Source of the DNA: Temnopleurus reevesii
Taxonomy: Eukaryota; Echinodermata; Echinoidea; Temnopleuroida; Temnopleuridae
Reading direction: 5' to 3'
Assembly (NCBI GenBank): GCA_036244855.1
Contig: BQKZ01000020.1
Coordinates: 1-64,000 of the forward strand
DNA length: 64,000 nt
In this document: positions 37,596-50,400 of the stretch, in pieces
Numbering within the stretch: the first letter of the stretch is position 1
Layout of the letters: every line of letters begins with the position of its first letter
Position numbers and translations under genes: made by a program
The notes under the pieces: generated by a model
Database searches by the model: none
Told to the model about the DNA's origin: nothing
What the model saw: only the letters and a program-made list of their open reading frames with translations

Positions 37596-40500
37596 TTATC
37601 TAAATCCAGTCTCTGTAAGCATGCTCTCTAACGTCACAACTGAATCATTTTCAATGTACGGCTGATGAAGCCAAGTGGAGGCATACATCATCATCACATC
37701 TCGGTTGTCATGGTGAGCTACATCTTGTACAATGACCTTTTTTACCTCTAGCTCCTGTTTGTACATATCTTCAAGATGCTGTGATGCTTGAGCTGTATGG
37801 AGAATGAATGGGGAAAAAAAGGAAAAAACATGCAAACCAGTAAGTTGAAAAAAAAACCCACCAGAGCAAGAGAGGTAGACAGACAAAGATGTGGGGAGTC
37901 AGAAGTATATTGATTAACATTTGTACTGCGAATGTGTATGTATTTTAAAGTACAGGTCGCACTTATTTCTGACTGTCACAACAAAATTGATGGAGAAAGG
38001 GTAAAAATGATAGCTTAGTGATATAAATAATGACCTCCCCTAAAAAAAATGAAAGTAGAAATACCTCATCATGGGTATATTAAGAGATATTAACTTTCAT
38101 GCATTAAAGTAAAAATCAGAAAATAAAACAGATATAATACAGTGGAAACTCGGTATAAACATATCTGATATAACTAAATATCTGATATAAAGAGGTAAAA
38201 ATCTGGTCCCAGCTCTTAATAACTTATTGTTTTATAACTCTGCTATAAAGAGATTACTGCTATAAGAAGGTATTTTTGATGGTCCCAAGCACCTCGTTAT
38301 ACTGCGAAATCACCTGATTATAATGGGAATTTTTTGATCTACAATCAGTTTCAAACATGTCTCTAGGGTTAATCTTTTCTAACAATCATATATGAGTTCA
38401 ACTCACCAAATTTGTCTGTTGACCAACTAGTGAACAATGGAGCAGCGTCAAGCTTTGTTTTCTGCTCCAACTTGTGTACACCTTGGAAGTGTTTTGTGAT
38501 TGCAGCCATTTTGGTCATCAGAGTAGTCTGAAAAAATAAATATACAATAATTCATAACACATTTTATCATGTAAATAATATTAAAAAACAGAAGATTGGG
38601 AAATGGAGAAAATGGAGTGTAGTATATTAGATAAACCTCTGAGATGTGACATCTAATTAATGATATAACATATATTAAAACCAAGTAAAGAGTAACCAAT
38701 AAATCAAATCTATACAAATATGAAACAGGTAATTTTATAGGAGAAGATTGTTCTTTCAAAAATTATGTAAGGGATAAGCAAGACTCTGATTGGCTGCATT
38801 CACTTTACACTTACAATTCTCCCCACCGACTATTGTTGGAAATTCGAAGCAGATGAGGGCGTCAACAATTTTTAGAGAAAATAATTATGTGGAGCCGGGA
38901 CGGTCACTTCCGTTTCCGGCTCTGCTCGCGTGTATTTGTATGGGACTTTGTTTCGTCGATTCTATAGCTTCGTTTTAAATGCTCATAAATATATTTTTCA
39001 GCTTAAGTTTTTTTTCCTTCATATGTTGCGTTTTATAATATTATGGGTTTTTTCTGTGAGGCAGCAGAGTGCACATAGGACAACGCGAAAAGGAGAAAAA
39101 TTGACACATATCAATGGAAGAGAGCTGTGACCTGTGCATGTATCACATGTACCGGAAGTATGCTTCCCGGCTCCAGAAGTTCGATACTGGAGGTATCAAT
39201 TGATATCACTTGGTATCGCCTATAGTCGATGGGGAGAATTGCACATATTCCAGCATTACATATTTTAAGAATCTCTTTCTACACAGCACTTGAATCACTT
39301 TCTATTAGTCAAAAATATTACTACTTGGATGACATATGCATAGCTGCCAACCAGTATAGATTCCTTTCCACATTTCAACTCTATTACACATAGCAAGGGA
39401 GTTTTGAATTGAATAGATATTCAAGATCAGTTTACAGGCGAAGAAGAATATAAACCAACACACCTGTTTCTCCCATAAAAATGCTTTTTCATCCACCGAA
39501 TGAATGTTTTGCTGCTATACAAAATGGCATAGCTCTCGATCTTATAAATAGCTTCCAGATGCTTTCCAGCTGATGCCATTGATTCAAGGAGACAAAAAGG
39601 TGGTATTGTGGACATAACAATGTCTTACTTAATTACTGATTGCCAAATAATAATGTACTCCAAAAGCAAGTAAAATAGGAGAAAAATACGGATTTCGGTT
39701 GGCAGCTCTGCATATGTAAGACTGTAGAGCTACAGTTATTACAACTTTATTAGCACATTGGGATAACTGTTACATTTTTAGCTTTTGCATTTTCTCGCAC
39801 AATGTTTCCAGCCCTTCTGTCTTCATCATCTCCTTTCAAAATACATTTGATCAGAAAAAGACAAAATATTTTTCATGGTTAATCTTCAATGTACACATGA
39901 TTCAATTTATTACCATAGATTCATGTATTGCTGTCAGTTTCTCGCACATTGTTGCAAGCCCTTCTGGCATTCCATCGTACATTTCACTCATAAAGTCTGC
40001 TCCATCATCAACTGAAGACTGAATATTGGTACTGTTTTCACTCTCAGTCCTGAATTTGTAAAGAAAAGATAAAAAAAAAATATCAGTATTTATTTCTTTT
40101 AGTCTACAAAGCATGATAATGACAAATGATTCTAGAATTTTGAAACAAAAGCAAACATTTTAGGTTGTCAATGATATTTTATGAGAGGGTATTGATAGTT
40201 TGAAGAGACGATATAGCTGCCAGAATATTACATGCAGTGAAGTAATTCTGTCGGTTTCTGTGATTCTCTTTGTTTTCACTTTTTTTCATATTCAACCCTG
40301 ATAAAGTGAAACTTTTTATACAAGATAATCTCCAGGATCCAGACCAGGATCAGAATGTGTACACTGCTGGACCAATATATGCAATTGAGGCAAGTGATAG
40401 GGTTAGTCTAAATGGAATGATTAGTCTGATTTTGATTAGTCTAAATGAGGATTGCTTCTTTTACTTCAACTGGTGTGCTGTTCATGGTCCTAAGGGTCTG

Positions 40501-42546
40501 TATATAACAGGTTAAGTTCTGAATGGACAAGAATGAGTTTAAAAGACAGTCACATCATGGAATGAGTACTTTTACGACTCTAAATTTTGTCTTTGTATTT
40601 TAACACATGAATCAGTAAAAGAAAAATCTAGATGGTCAATCATTTGAAAACATTGAGGATCTTTAACACCCATAATAACTCACTGGGATGGCTCTCTATG
40701 CGATTAAAATTCACGACGCGCAAGCACCTGACATGATCCGTTTTCATCTACTAGGACAACCGTTAGACTTACTTAGCTTGAAGTTTGAGATTGATGATTT
40801 TGTTGATGATGTCGAAGCCTGCATCGTTCATTCCATTCCACTTGTCGATATAATTATGCCAATCAGCGCAGTGATCCTTGAGGATTCTAGCGCTGCCCTG
40901 GAGCTGATGCTGACTGGATGATGGGCTGCCATCTGAGGAAAGATGTGGATACAAGTTAATACAAGCTCTACAATCAGATCAATTTATCGAGTTTTAGGGT
41001 GCTTTCTGTGGAGGTACTGCAAGTCAAAATTCTTTCATGACCTGTTATCACTATAGATTAGCTAAGAATAATGGGATCACTGCAATGGGCCATGTCCATT
41101 GTTCTGAGCTTTACAGCGATATCAGAGTGTGTTCCACTAAGTTAAGAACAAATTTAGAATGACTGGTATCAGTTCTCGTATCAAATTTAGAATGACTGGT
41201 ATCAGTTCTTGTATCAAATTTAGAATGACTGGTATCAGTTCTCATTTAGATTATTGAGCATTGAGCAAAAGACATGATATCCGTCATCCTACACCCTATT
41301 TACATCAGGCATCAAGGCTGACCCGAGGCCGGCCTTGGACCGGCCTAAAGCTTAGTGAAACACAAAGGAGGCTTTGGACCGGCCCAAATTTTGGACTACC
41401 TCTGGAGATAGTCTCGGGCCTCCAATTTTGTGGTGTAAATACATGGTAGCCTGCAGGCCTCCAATTTTGGATGATTTAATTGACATGAAAAGCCGGGGAA
41501 ACAATAAACAACATAAGAAAAAGAAAGAAAAAGTAAGTTAAAGAAAGGAAACACTAAATAACATGAATGAAAACAAAGAATAACATAAAGATAGGCAGAC
41601 AATAAAGATAGAATAAGCGATAAACAAAGAATAACATGAGGATAGAGGGAAATAAAGGAAAGAATAAACAAATACAATAGATAATGTTTTAACGAGAGTC
41701 AGAAAATGAGGAAAGAATTGTAAAACAAAGAATAACATAAGGATAGAAATAAAAGGATAGAATGAATGAAAAACAAAGAATGTCAGGATAGACAGAAAAG
41801 GAGGATAAAATAAATGGTAAAAGAGTATCATAAGGATGGATAGAAATTGAAGATAAAATAAGCGACAAACAAAGAATAACATAAGGATTGACAAAAAAAT
41901 GACAATATAATAAATGAAAATCAAAGAATAACAAAAGGATAGACAGAATAAACTAAAAAAAAAACAAAGAAATAAAGAAGGATCTAGACAGAAAATGAGG
42001 ATAGAATAAACAAAGAACAAAGAATCACAAAAGGATAGACATGAATTAGAAATGAGGAAAGAAAAAAAATACAAAAATATAGACAGAAAGTGAGGATCGA
42101 ATAGTAATTTAGAATAACATAAAGATCATGAAGATAAGGATAGTCAGAAAATGAGAAAAGAAATAAATGAAAAACAATAACAGAAGTATAGATGGACCGA
42201 GTGAGCATAGTAAAACGATGAAGGTCGGAAGGTGGAAAATAAAATAAAATAAAATAAATAAACGGAAAGAAAGGGAAAATCATGAATAACACGAAGAGGG
42301 AAAACGAATAGAATAAAATTAAATGCACCAATATTTTTAATAATTAAGGCAGAGAGAAAGAAACATGCGTAAGTAAAAATGGACGGTTAACATAGATAAC
42401 ACAATGATAATATTAATGCCTCATTCAATTTATCAATTGGGTTTGTATTTATCTTTAGAAAGTTTCTCACCTTTATCAGCGACACTTCTATCAGAACTGC
42501 TCTTACTAGCTCGACGAGATGAGCCCTTCTTTTGTTTTCCATCCAT
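37596..42546 (-). CDS. CINP: CINP, cyclin-dependent kinase 2-interacting protein
   Basis: CINP binds CDK2/CDC7 and ATRIP, and also belongs to the SPATA5-type AAA complex that matures pre-60S ribosomes and supports replication (family knowledge). Exons in coding order: 42546-42471, 40932-40773, 40049-39914, 38527-38407 and 37792-37596; 229 residues (human 212). Diagnostic matches are KDHCADWHNYIDKWNGMNDA (human DNAADWHNLILKWETLNDA), DAAPLFTSWSTDKFG, LEDMYKQELEVKK, and the C-terminus STWLHQPYIENDS...LESMLTETG (human SMWLHQPYVESDS...LESMLLETG). The start is taken at MDGKQKKGSS; in-frame ATGs further upstream are possible. The last exon seeded the tandem array just downstream. It is convergent with the ZNF839-like gene. 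Confidence 0.94.
38139..38325. mobile_element. pogo-like MITE, CAGTGGAAACT subtype
   Basis: ACAGTGGAAACTCGGTATAA, then tctgatataa words, CTGGTCCCAGCTCTTAATAA, GGTCCCAAGCACCTCGTTAT and a degenerate right end. It lies in the last CINP intron. Confidence 0.65.
38812..39242. mobile_element. MITE with CAATTCTCCCCA ends in CINP intron
   Basis: CAATTCTCCCCACCGACTAT near 38814 is the near-complement of ATAGTCGATGGGGAGAATTG near 39222. The interior is GC-richer than its surroundings (gagccgggacggtcacttccg). No ORF resembles a known protein. Confidence 0.6.
39330..39720. mobile_element. MITE with GGTTGGCAGCT ends in CINP intron
   Basis: GACATATGCATAGCTGCCAACC on the left, split as GACATATGCATA and GCTGCCAACC, complements GGTTGGCAGCTCTGCATATG on the right. 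About 390 bp, non-coding. Confidence 0.5.
41149..41250. repeat. Three 33-bp tandem units
   Basis: The unit caaatttagaatgactggta plus tcagttctcgtat repeats three times in CINP intron 1. Its core GACTGGTATCAGTTC also occurs at 12311 and in the arms of the hairpin at 2915-3077. Confidence 0.8.
41485..42365. repeat. Purine-rich degenerate minisatellite in CINP intron 1
   Basis: About 880 bp made of irregular units containing aaacaaagaataacataagg, atagacagaaaatgaggata and gaataaa in varied order and length. The purine bias makes long open frames on the minus strand (Phe/Leu/Ser/Tyr-rich, up to 178 codons) that are compositional, not genes. Confidence 0.8.
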
Positions 42547-42730
42547 CTTCACATGCACACACCGCATCAATACAGATACAGCCGGGCTAGCACTTCTTGG
42601 CTGAATCTCTGCGCGGCTGGACACGGCCGGGTAGACTGCGAATATTCCGCTGCTGTGAGATGCGGCTGCAGTTTCGTATCACGTGATCAACCATTGTCAG
42701 GTGATACATTGACGTCTGCTAGGTGATTTG
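42547..42730 (-). promoter_or_regulatory. CINP 5' flank and promoter region
   Basis: A locally GC-richer stretch lies directly upstream of the CINP start, with a palindromic E-box TCACGTGA at 42679-42686. The transcription start cannot be fixed, and part may be 5' UTR or extra N-terminal coding sequence. Confidence 0.45.
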
Positions 42731-44984
42731 CACAGAATATTTCTGCCGTTGATTGTCGTTTAGGATCTGGATCTGAATAATATAATTTATATCCCATTCA
42801 AACCTTCACATTGGCTCTGATAAAAAGAGTCAAGAAGAATGATTTTTAAACAGATTTATGAACAGTATTGAACCTGGTTTAAAGATGGGGGCGGGGGAAT
42901 CTCTTTTTGCGCACACCCCCGAAGAATAATGACAATTAAAAAAAGGAGAAAAGGAGGATTTCATCTATGCGCCCCTCTCAGCAAATATTGCGCCCTAAGC
43001 CTAGGGAGATGATAAACATTTCTGAACCCTTCTAGAATAAATGAATGAAAATAAATGAATAAAGAAAAATAGATGAAATAAAATAAATATATAATCAGCT
43101 AAAATTGTGGCACCTCTATTTCAACAATTTTGGCACCCTTTCTATTATACCTAAAATTTGAAGCCCACCTAGTGCAGACCAAAACCCCCTGCCCCCATGC
43201 CATGGTGTACGCATGTGGATAATAGGGAATATTTTGTCTTTTTGTATTTGTACAGGATTGGCAGAGGGGCAGGGGGTGTTGGAATAGAGGGGCACCCAAT
43301 GATGCCTACATAATAAAGACAATGATAATGAAACAATGATGGGGGCGGCTAACGTGACCCCTTCTGGATCAATATATGAAGAAGCCCAAAATTGGCAATA
43401 CACAATACATAATCTCTGTTTCAGTGAGTCAACAGTTAGTACAGAGCTAGGGTGCACCCTTCACACGTCAGGATCCGACATGCTCCCCCTTTTCTTCCTC
43501 CTCCCACCTCCCTCCCCCCCTCTCTCTCTCTCTCTCTCCTTCTCATTCTCTTTCTATCTGTCTGTCTGTCTCTCCTTCTCCCTCCTCTCCATTCTTACCT
43601 ATCTATCTGGGGGGTTTTCCTAAAAAATTCCCCATTAATTTTAACAAAACATTTCCAAACTTCAGAATCGTTTCACCGATAACATAAAATTATCAGTCTC
43701 AGCCTGAGGAGCTAAAGAATTTAATAATTTTACATTCAAAGCACTGGACCTTGATATGACTAGAATATCATAGAAAACATGAGACCTCTAATATCTCTGG
43801 TAAATGGACAACCATAATCTAGTTGTATAAGAATAAAATGGTACACATTCTCTCCATTTTAATCAATACTGAATATAATTTGTTTTTTGATAAGATAATA
43901 ATCAACAAATATGATTAGACATTACCCCCCCCCCAACGAAAAAAAGAAGACAACATCATTGATCTCATGCATACGCAATTGCTGTTTTGCTTTTGCATAC
44001 ACTGTGCAATAGCATATTTATTATAATTTTGCAAGATATTTTCCTCTGTATTCAAGCATCATGCTCTCATGTGAAAAAAAAACAATTAAAAAAATACACT
44101 ATGCAAAATAACTTAAGGATTACTTTTCAAATTGTTTCACTTTAAAATGGTCACATTTTTCAGGATGTGTACTGGAATGAGAGACTTCATTCAATAACTG
44201 AAATATAAAATGTGTGAAGTTGATAACATTGTGTTTGATGACATTAAAAAAAAGCTGCATTTGATCATTTCCAGGTATCAGAACTTGATTCAATAATATA
44301 TGCATTTAAGAGACAAAACATGTTTGAAATGCTATAATTGTGCTTCTTTTGATAAGTCAGCTGCATGAATTAATTACTGTTTCATGATCTATCCATTTAT
44401 AATAAATCCAATTCTCCACCTAGCCCATTCCAATAGAATCAGCTAATGATACAACAATAATTCATTGTATAACTCTTTTATTTGAGGTATAGTTCTTATG
44501 ACAAGAATATAACAATGAAGACTATGATATATATTGGAGCATATATATGTTGAATATATCAGATGGAATAAATGGTTATCAATACAGAATATTTCATATT
44601 CAAATTTTACAATTGGAATTGTGTTTATACTGAAAATATATAGTACTGGTTTTGAAAAACCCACAAAAAAAAATCATTTCTGCAATATATTATTTTTTCA
44701 TGAACAACAAGCATAATTGTGAATCAGATTCATCATACAAAAATAGAACGAATTTGCGCATTTCAGAGATACATGTACATACAGTACATTGATGATATAT
44801 TATTGAGAAATGAGAAAATATATTTCTACATTAAAATAATGTTAATGATAAACAGCTAGTACATCTAACATAAAAATGAAATCTCTTTAAAAAATGAGAA
44901 AAGAAATATTCCGAAAGTTATACAGTCAAAACATTATACAAAAGAAAGTAGACACTCTCTTTGAGAATGGAAAAACAATGTGGA

Positions 44985-45215
44985 AGCATTGGAACGTGGT
45001 AGTTCTAACTCTCGCATTTAAACCAGAGGGTAGCGATTCAAGTTCTGAACCTGGTGTTAATTTCCTTCAGCAAAAAAAAATTACTCAATTTGTACAGCAC
45101 TCACTCCAGGGGGAAAATGGGTACCTGCGGGTAAGAAAAAAATCCTGAATGCCCCTATTCTAATATACTGCAGTTGCTGAGCTACAGCCAGAGTAATAAT
45201 ACTGAATATACCATC
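44985..45215 (+). mobile_element. Decayed tRNA-derived SINE
   Basis: Collinear with the SINE at 14391: ggaacgtggtagttctaact, then aaaccagagggtagcgattc, ttaatttccttcagcaaaaa, atgggtacctgcgg and gagctacagccagagtaata. The pol III boxes are damaged. Confidence 0.7.
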
Positions 45216-45732
45216 ACATGTAGTAGAGTAATACATCTTTGTTATATAATCAATATTAAAGAACATTTAAAAAAGGCCCTGTTTACACAGGGACAGCAAA
45301 CATAGATTACATATATAAAAATTGTGAATTGTGATGGCTAATACTCAAATAACACAAAATATATTTGCTCTACAATATACAAAGGTCACGATCATTTATC
45401 ACATGTCTATGAAATTGAGGATTATACTGTTTATTGACACATCAATGTCACTATCAAGAGTCATATGATTTTATATAGAAGAGTGAATATTTTGGTTGGC
45501 TGTAACCCAAAACAAGGCTTGTCAGGGAAAATTCAACATTTTGATATAAATTATACAATATACATGACCACTATAATGGCCATGTTAAGATCACCATTAG
45601 AAACTTACAAGAAACTAAACAAACCTCCAAAGCCTACGAACATAGTGGAGAGAACAGTTGAGGGTCTGACATTTGAAACTTTGCAAGGTCACTAACATAA
45701 AATAATGGAAATGTAGACTATGATGTTGGGAT

Positions 45733-46207
45733 AAGGGTTCCCATATAAACCTGATAACAGCATTCATGATTTTCCATGACTTTTCCATGACTTCCTATCT
45801 GATATGGTTTCCCCAAATCACAAACTTTTAATAGTTTCACCTCTCCTCATATCCATAGGGCATAAAAGTTTAGCCAGACACGACAAGTCTGGTGAGCTGC
45901 CATAACCATAGTATATGCAAACTAATGACTTTTTCACAATTTTTAAAGATTCCCTGACTTTTCCCTGACTTTCCATAATCACAAAATACTGTATAAGCTG
46001 AAATTTTTGCTGTGGTTTTATTTTCGCTGATGTCGCAGTCTTGGCCTTGTGAAAATTTCCACTATATATGATGCACATTCATTTGTGTTAAAAACGTGAA
46101 AACAACAACAAGCTAATTGTCAAACTGGTCAGAAATCACGAAAATATCTGTACGCTAAACTATTGGCTTATACAGTATTCAAGGATTTTCCATGACTCGG
46201 GAACCCT
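45733..46207. mobile_element. hAT-like element with AAGGGTTCCC / GGGAACCCT ends
   Basis: Left AAGGGTTCCCATATAAACC; right TCCATGACTCGGGAACCCTC. Inside, TTTTCCATGACTT occurs repeatedly near the left and as ATTTTCCATGACT near the right. Same terminal type as 27503 and 53660. Confidence 0.5.
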
Positions 46208-47462
46208 CTGGTATGCATGCAGACAAAACACATGGAAAATCAACAATCTTGGTACAAGTATATCAAATACAAGAACATTGTCAATAATTATGAGCATTAT
46301 TTAGTAACATACAATAGAATTTGGACGGAATCATTCAAAACTTATAGCTTGAATCAGTATACTTGGCCTGTGTAAAAATATATAATCTGAATTATACATA
46401 TTGATAATACTTTCTTCAAATATTTACATGTACATATTGCAAATAAAGTTTCTTCCATCCTCCTACTCTATTCAAATTCACAATTCTTTATTCTGAGAAT
46501 TTTGAAAAAAAAACCTCATGCAGCCATCTACAAAACATTATGATTTCAAAATGTATTTTCACGTAAGAATTGAAAACATCTTCATTGCTGTTGATTCTAT
46601 TCCTTTCTCTGCAGCGCTTGGCAAGTTAGAGCTGAAAATATTGCTGGATGTTTATTTTCACTAATTTTGTTACTGTAAATTCAATAAATTTTTCACTATT
46701 AGAATACTAATAGACTTGTGTAAAAATATTTTTCAAAAAATGAAAATAACAACTAGTTATTGTGTACTCAGATTTGTATTTGGTAATATTCTTGTATGCA
46801 AAAATTAGGGCTACTAGAGTATACGGCTTACAAAGATAATATTTCATGACTCATGATAAAGGCAATGGCAGTATATTTTCAAAGAATATTGTCTACAGAT
46901 AATATTTTTAAAAATAAACATACTTTATTGTTCATATTAGAATAATGAATACAAGCATATTTACAAACATATAAAGCTAGGATAAACACTGCAGGAGCAG
47001 AGTATACAAGGTGTGAAATAAAAACAACAACAATAAAACTATAACAAAATGAGTGAAAAATAATGTACAATATAACATAAGTGTCAAAATGATGTGACAC
47101 ACACATGAGAATGTACATCTACGGTGGAATGATAATTTTTGGAATAAATTGGAGATGCAAGAAATAAAACGGAATGGTCAGTCAATATTTAAATGGCTGC
47201 ATTATACTTAATTTGGTAAGAGATATGGGAATGTATAATAATTATGTTACTTAAATTTAACTTTTATATGAATTCATACAGGTGTAAATATCAGAATGTA
47301 ACATTTTTACATCAGATTATTTTATCCTATTAACAACAGAAAAAAAATCAATATTATGGAGGAGTTTATATCTTTATATTGTGGAACAATATGCTCCTTT
47401 TTTGTCCAAAATATCCTGATTTATTCATTCAAATTCTTTGGCTCCACCTAAGTGGATCTATA

Positions 47463-50400
47463 TTAGGAAAGAGTGGAAGAGATTTCCTTGATCTTATTAG
47501 AATGAACATCATGAAACGGAAGCCAATCAACGGCCATCTTGACTTCTCCTGTTGCATCCATGAATCCAAGCTCAACCATGGCTTCTAGAACCCTCTCCTC
47601 CTGGTGGAACAAAAATAAAACAGGACATAATTGCTATTTTTTCTTCTTAAAAAAAAACAAACATTACAAACAAGGAAAAAGGAAAACTGAACAAGGAAAA
47701 CTGACTCGTAAAAAATTTTCATATTCAGTCGAATCTGCCTAGGTTGAAATCTGTGTGATTTCTTTTTATCTGTCATTTAATTCATCTGAGTCAAATTCCT
47801 CCTAAGTCAAACAAACAGATTTTTGTAGTCCCAACAGATTTGACCTAGCCAGAATTACCGAAATATCAGATTGTTTCTTTGTATTTCATATAAAGTGTAT
47901 GGAAGACGTAATATTGCATTTTTATTTAGAAAAGGAGAAATAGCACTGGCAAACGTGAAACAATACTTGAATAAAACTGAAAACTATTAACATATATGGC
48001 ACCTGCTAGGCCACAAGGAATAAAATCATGAGTTGTCTCATGAACTGGCATTTTAACACAGCAACTGCAGGATGGAAATTAGAGGGTTTGTGTATTGCCC
48101 TTTTTTCACATTGTCATACACATGTATACATTTTCTCAAAAAGTTTAGGGGTGGCTTGCATCTCTGCAGACCCCAGCTCCTCATTCCCTAAAATTACGGA
48201 TTGCTGGAAGAAACCTGCTCGCTAGCAGCGTACATATTTCTACAATTGGTCAATAATTAGCATGCATTTCACTAGTGTGTCAATACACTTCTCGTTATAT
48301 CTAATGGTTTCTTTGAGACCATGCAGGAGTCATGGGTCTGTAAGCCTGAAACAACTGACAACATATATTGGATAACCTATACTCTCGCACAGCATGGAGC
48401 TACATTGCCACAGTATGATCCAAAGTTTTGAATAAGTGCAAACCTTTTCAACCGTTGGTATGGAAGCTAGAATCTCCTGTCTCTCTTCATCTGTAGGGGG
48501 CAGTCCAATGGCTCTCCGACGGTAGCGATCGTGGATTGGACACAGTCGGAGCAGAGCGAGGGCGACAGACAGGGCGTATCCTCCCCAGTTACTCACACCA
48601 GCACAGATGAGATAATCCGTTGAGGTCACGCAAGCAACCACACCACCCTTGGGTATATGAGCCACAACTCTTTCCCTCACCTTGCCCATCCCAATCTCAT
48701 TGCCTCCATCACCAATCCCTGTACAAAAAGATCAGATCAGATTGGGCAAACTTGGATTTCATTTACACATAGATTATAGTGAAAGTGAAATGTTTAATAA
48801 CTTACAGTGAGTTCTCATATACATAGGTTAGGCCTCCAACAAATTGTTTGATTGCCCAAGAATTACTTATTTTTTAAAAAAAGAAGTATACATTTAATCA
48901 GGGAAAACAGACATAAAATGGAATGAAAAGCCAAATAATATTGGGAGCTATGAAAATGAATTTTCAGGTTGTTTTTCACATGTTTATACTTTTACTGGAA
49001 AATGACTTTCCAATTTGTATTTCACATGCTTTTCTGTGACTTTTTTTTTAAATTTTAGCAAAAAGTAATCAAAACAGAATAAATACAAAAAGTTCCAATT
49101 CAACAGGGTTGGTCAGTGGAGGGCAACCTAACAACTAGAATCTGTTCAGTAACTAAAGATAGTTGCTAGTTTGGGGCTTCCTAAGCCACTCACCAGTAGT
49201 GAAGACGCGATCCATCTCCCTAGCAGCATTAAACAAGGCATCAATCCCTCCAATCTTGACACTCTTATCCAACCCCGTAGCAGAATGGTATCCTCCATCT
49301 TGAGCCACTCCAGCTCGTTCTATGGCAATCAGGTGATCAAACCTCGGAGTCTGACCATCGTCCGACATCAGGAAAGAGGTGGCATTTTCTTTGGAAGCAG
49401 CCTGGCCAGCTGGGGGATAACACTCAATAGGAATGGGCTGGGATAGAACTCCTGATTTAAAAAATGAAAAATTATCTCATAATATAATAATTAATTGTGA
49501 TGAGGACAAAGTAGGTGGTCTGTCTATACACCATGATAACTTTATTGGCAAAATCAACAGTGATAGTATTATGGAAAACATGAATGATAACAAATTCTGA
49601 TGCACAGTTTGATCATTTATTGCAAAAGAAATGTTAAAATAAATGTTAGAATTAATTTCATAATAATAAATCATTATAAACATTTCCTCCATTCAAAAAG
49701 TCTTACAAATTAATTGTTCAATGAATCTTCTATTTCCATTCAATGTCTGCTCTATCCCTTCAACTCTTCTCCCTTCCTCTCTCTCTCTCACCTCAAATTA
49801 TATCACTTAATAATAATAATAATGAACGTTTTTTTTTATATAGCGCTTATCACTCGCACAGGGAAAGTCTTTAAGCGCTTAGAAAGAAGGATAAATAGAG
49901 ATATAGAAATACTAATTTCTTAATTTAATATTTTCAAATACATGTTCTTGTCTATTCATTTTGTTTATAAAAAGATATATTTTGTCTCTTGTTTGCTCTA
50001 TGTTAAGGTGACCCCAACACAAGCTTTGCTTTTTGGGTCTTCGCCTCCATTATTTTTTTACCATGTTATCTTATATTTCCCTATGTTTATTATGTCTTTT
50101 GAAAAAGGAAATAAATGTTCTATTCAATCAATTAACCTCTACTAACCTCTTTCAACAAGCATGTCAACAAGTTTTCTCATCCATCCAAGAAGTCCTCCAT
50201 CATCATCCACCACCAGCACCACATCTTTTCCCAGGGCTTGGAGGGTCGTTGCCATGGCGATAGCACCCGGTGGTCCGTCCGTCTCAAATAGATTGTCTCC
50301 CTCTAGCTTCACTGGGAAGCCAGTTGTGATGGCGATCGATTTAGCATGGGAAAGCGACAGAGCTGATTTCATGAGATCATCTTCCACCAGAAGATGGCCG

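Larger units (their letters stand above)
42731..47462. other. Intergenic space between CINP and DGLUCY
   Basis: Mostly AT-rich unassigned sequence with no supportable exon. It holds a C/T-rich microsatellite at about 43490-43610 (tctctctctc and ctgtctgtctgtc), a decayed SINE (44985-45215) and a hAT-like element (45733-46207). The DGLUCY 3' UTR must extend leftward from 47462 into it. Confidence 0.6.

Noticed and set aside
41538..42331. Long minus-strand open frames of 178 and 115 codons
   Set aside because: They translate a purine-rich degenerate minisatellite into Phe/Leu/Ser/Tyr repeats, with no splice context or family similarity.
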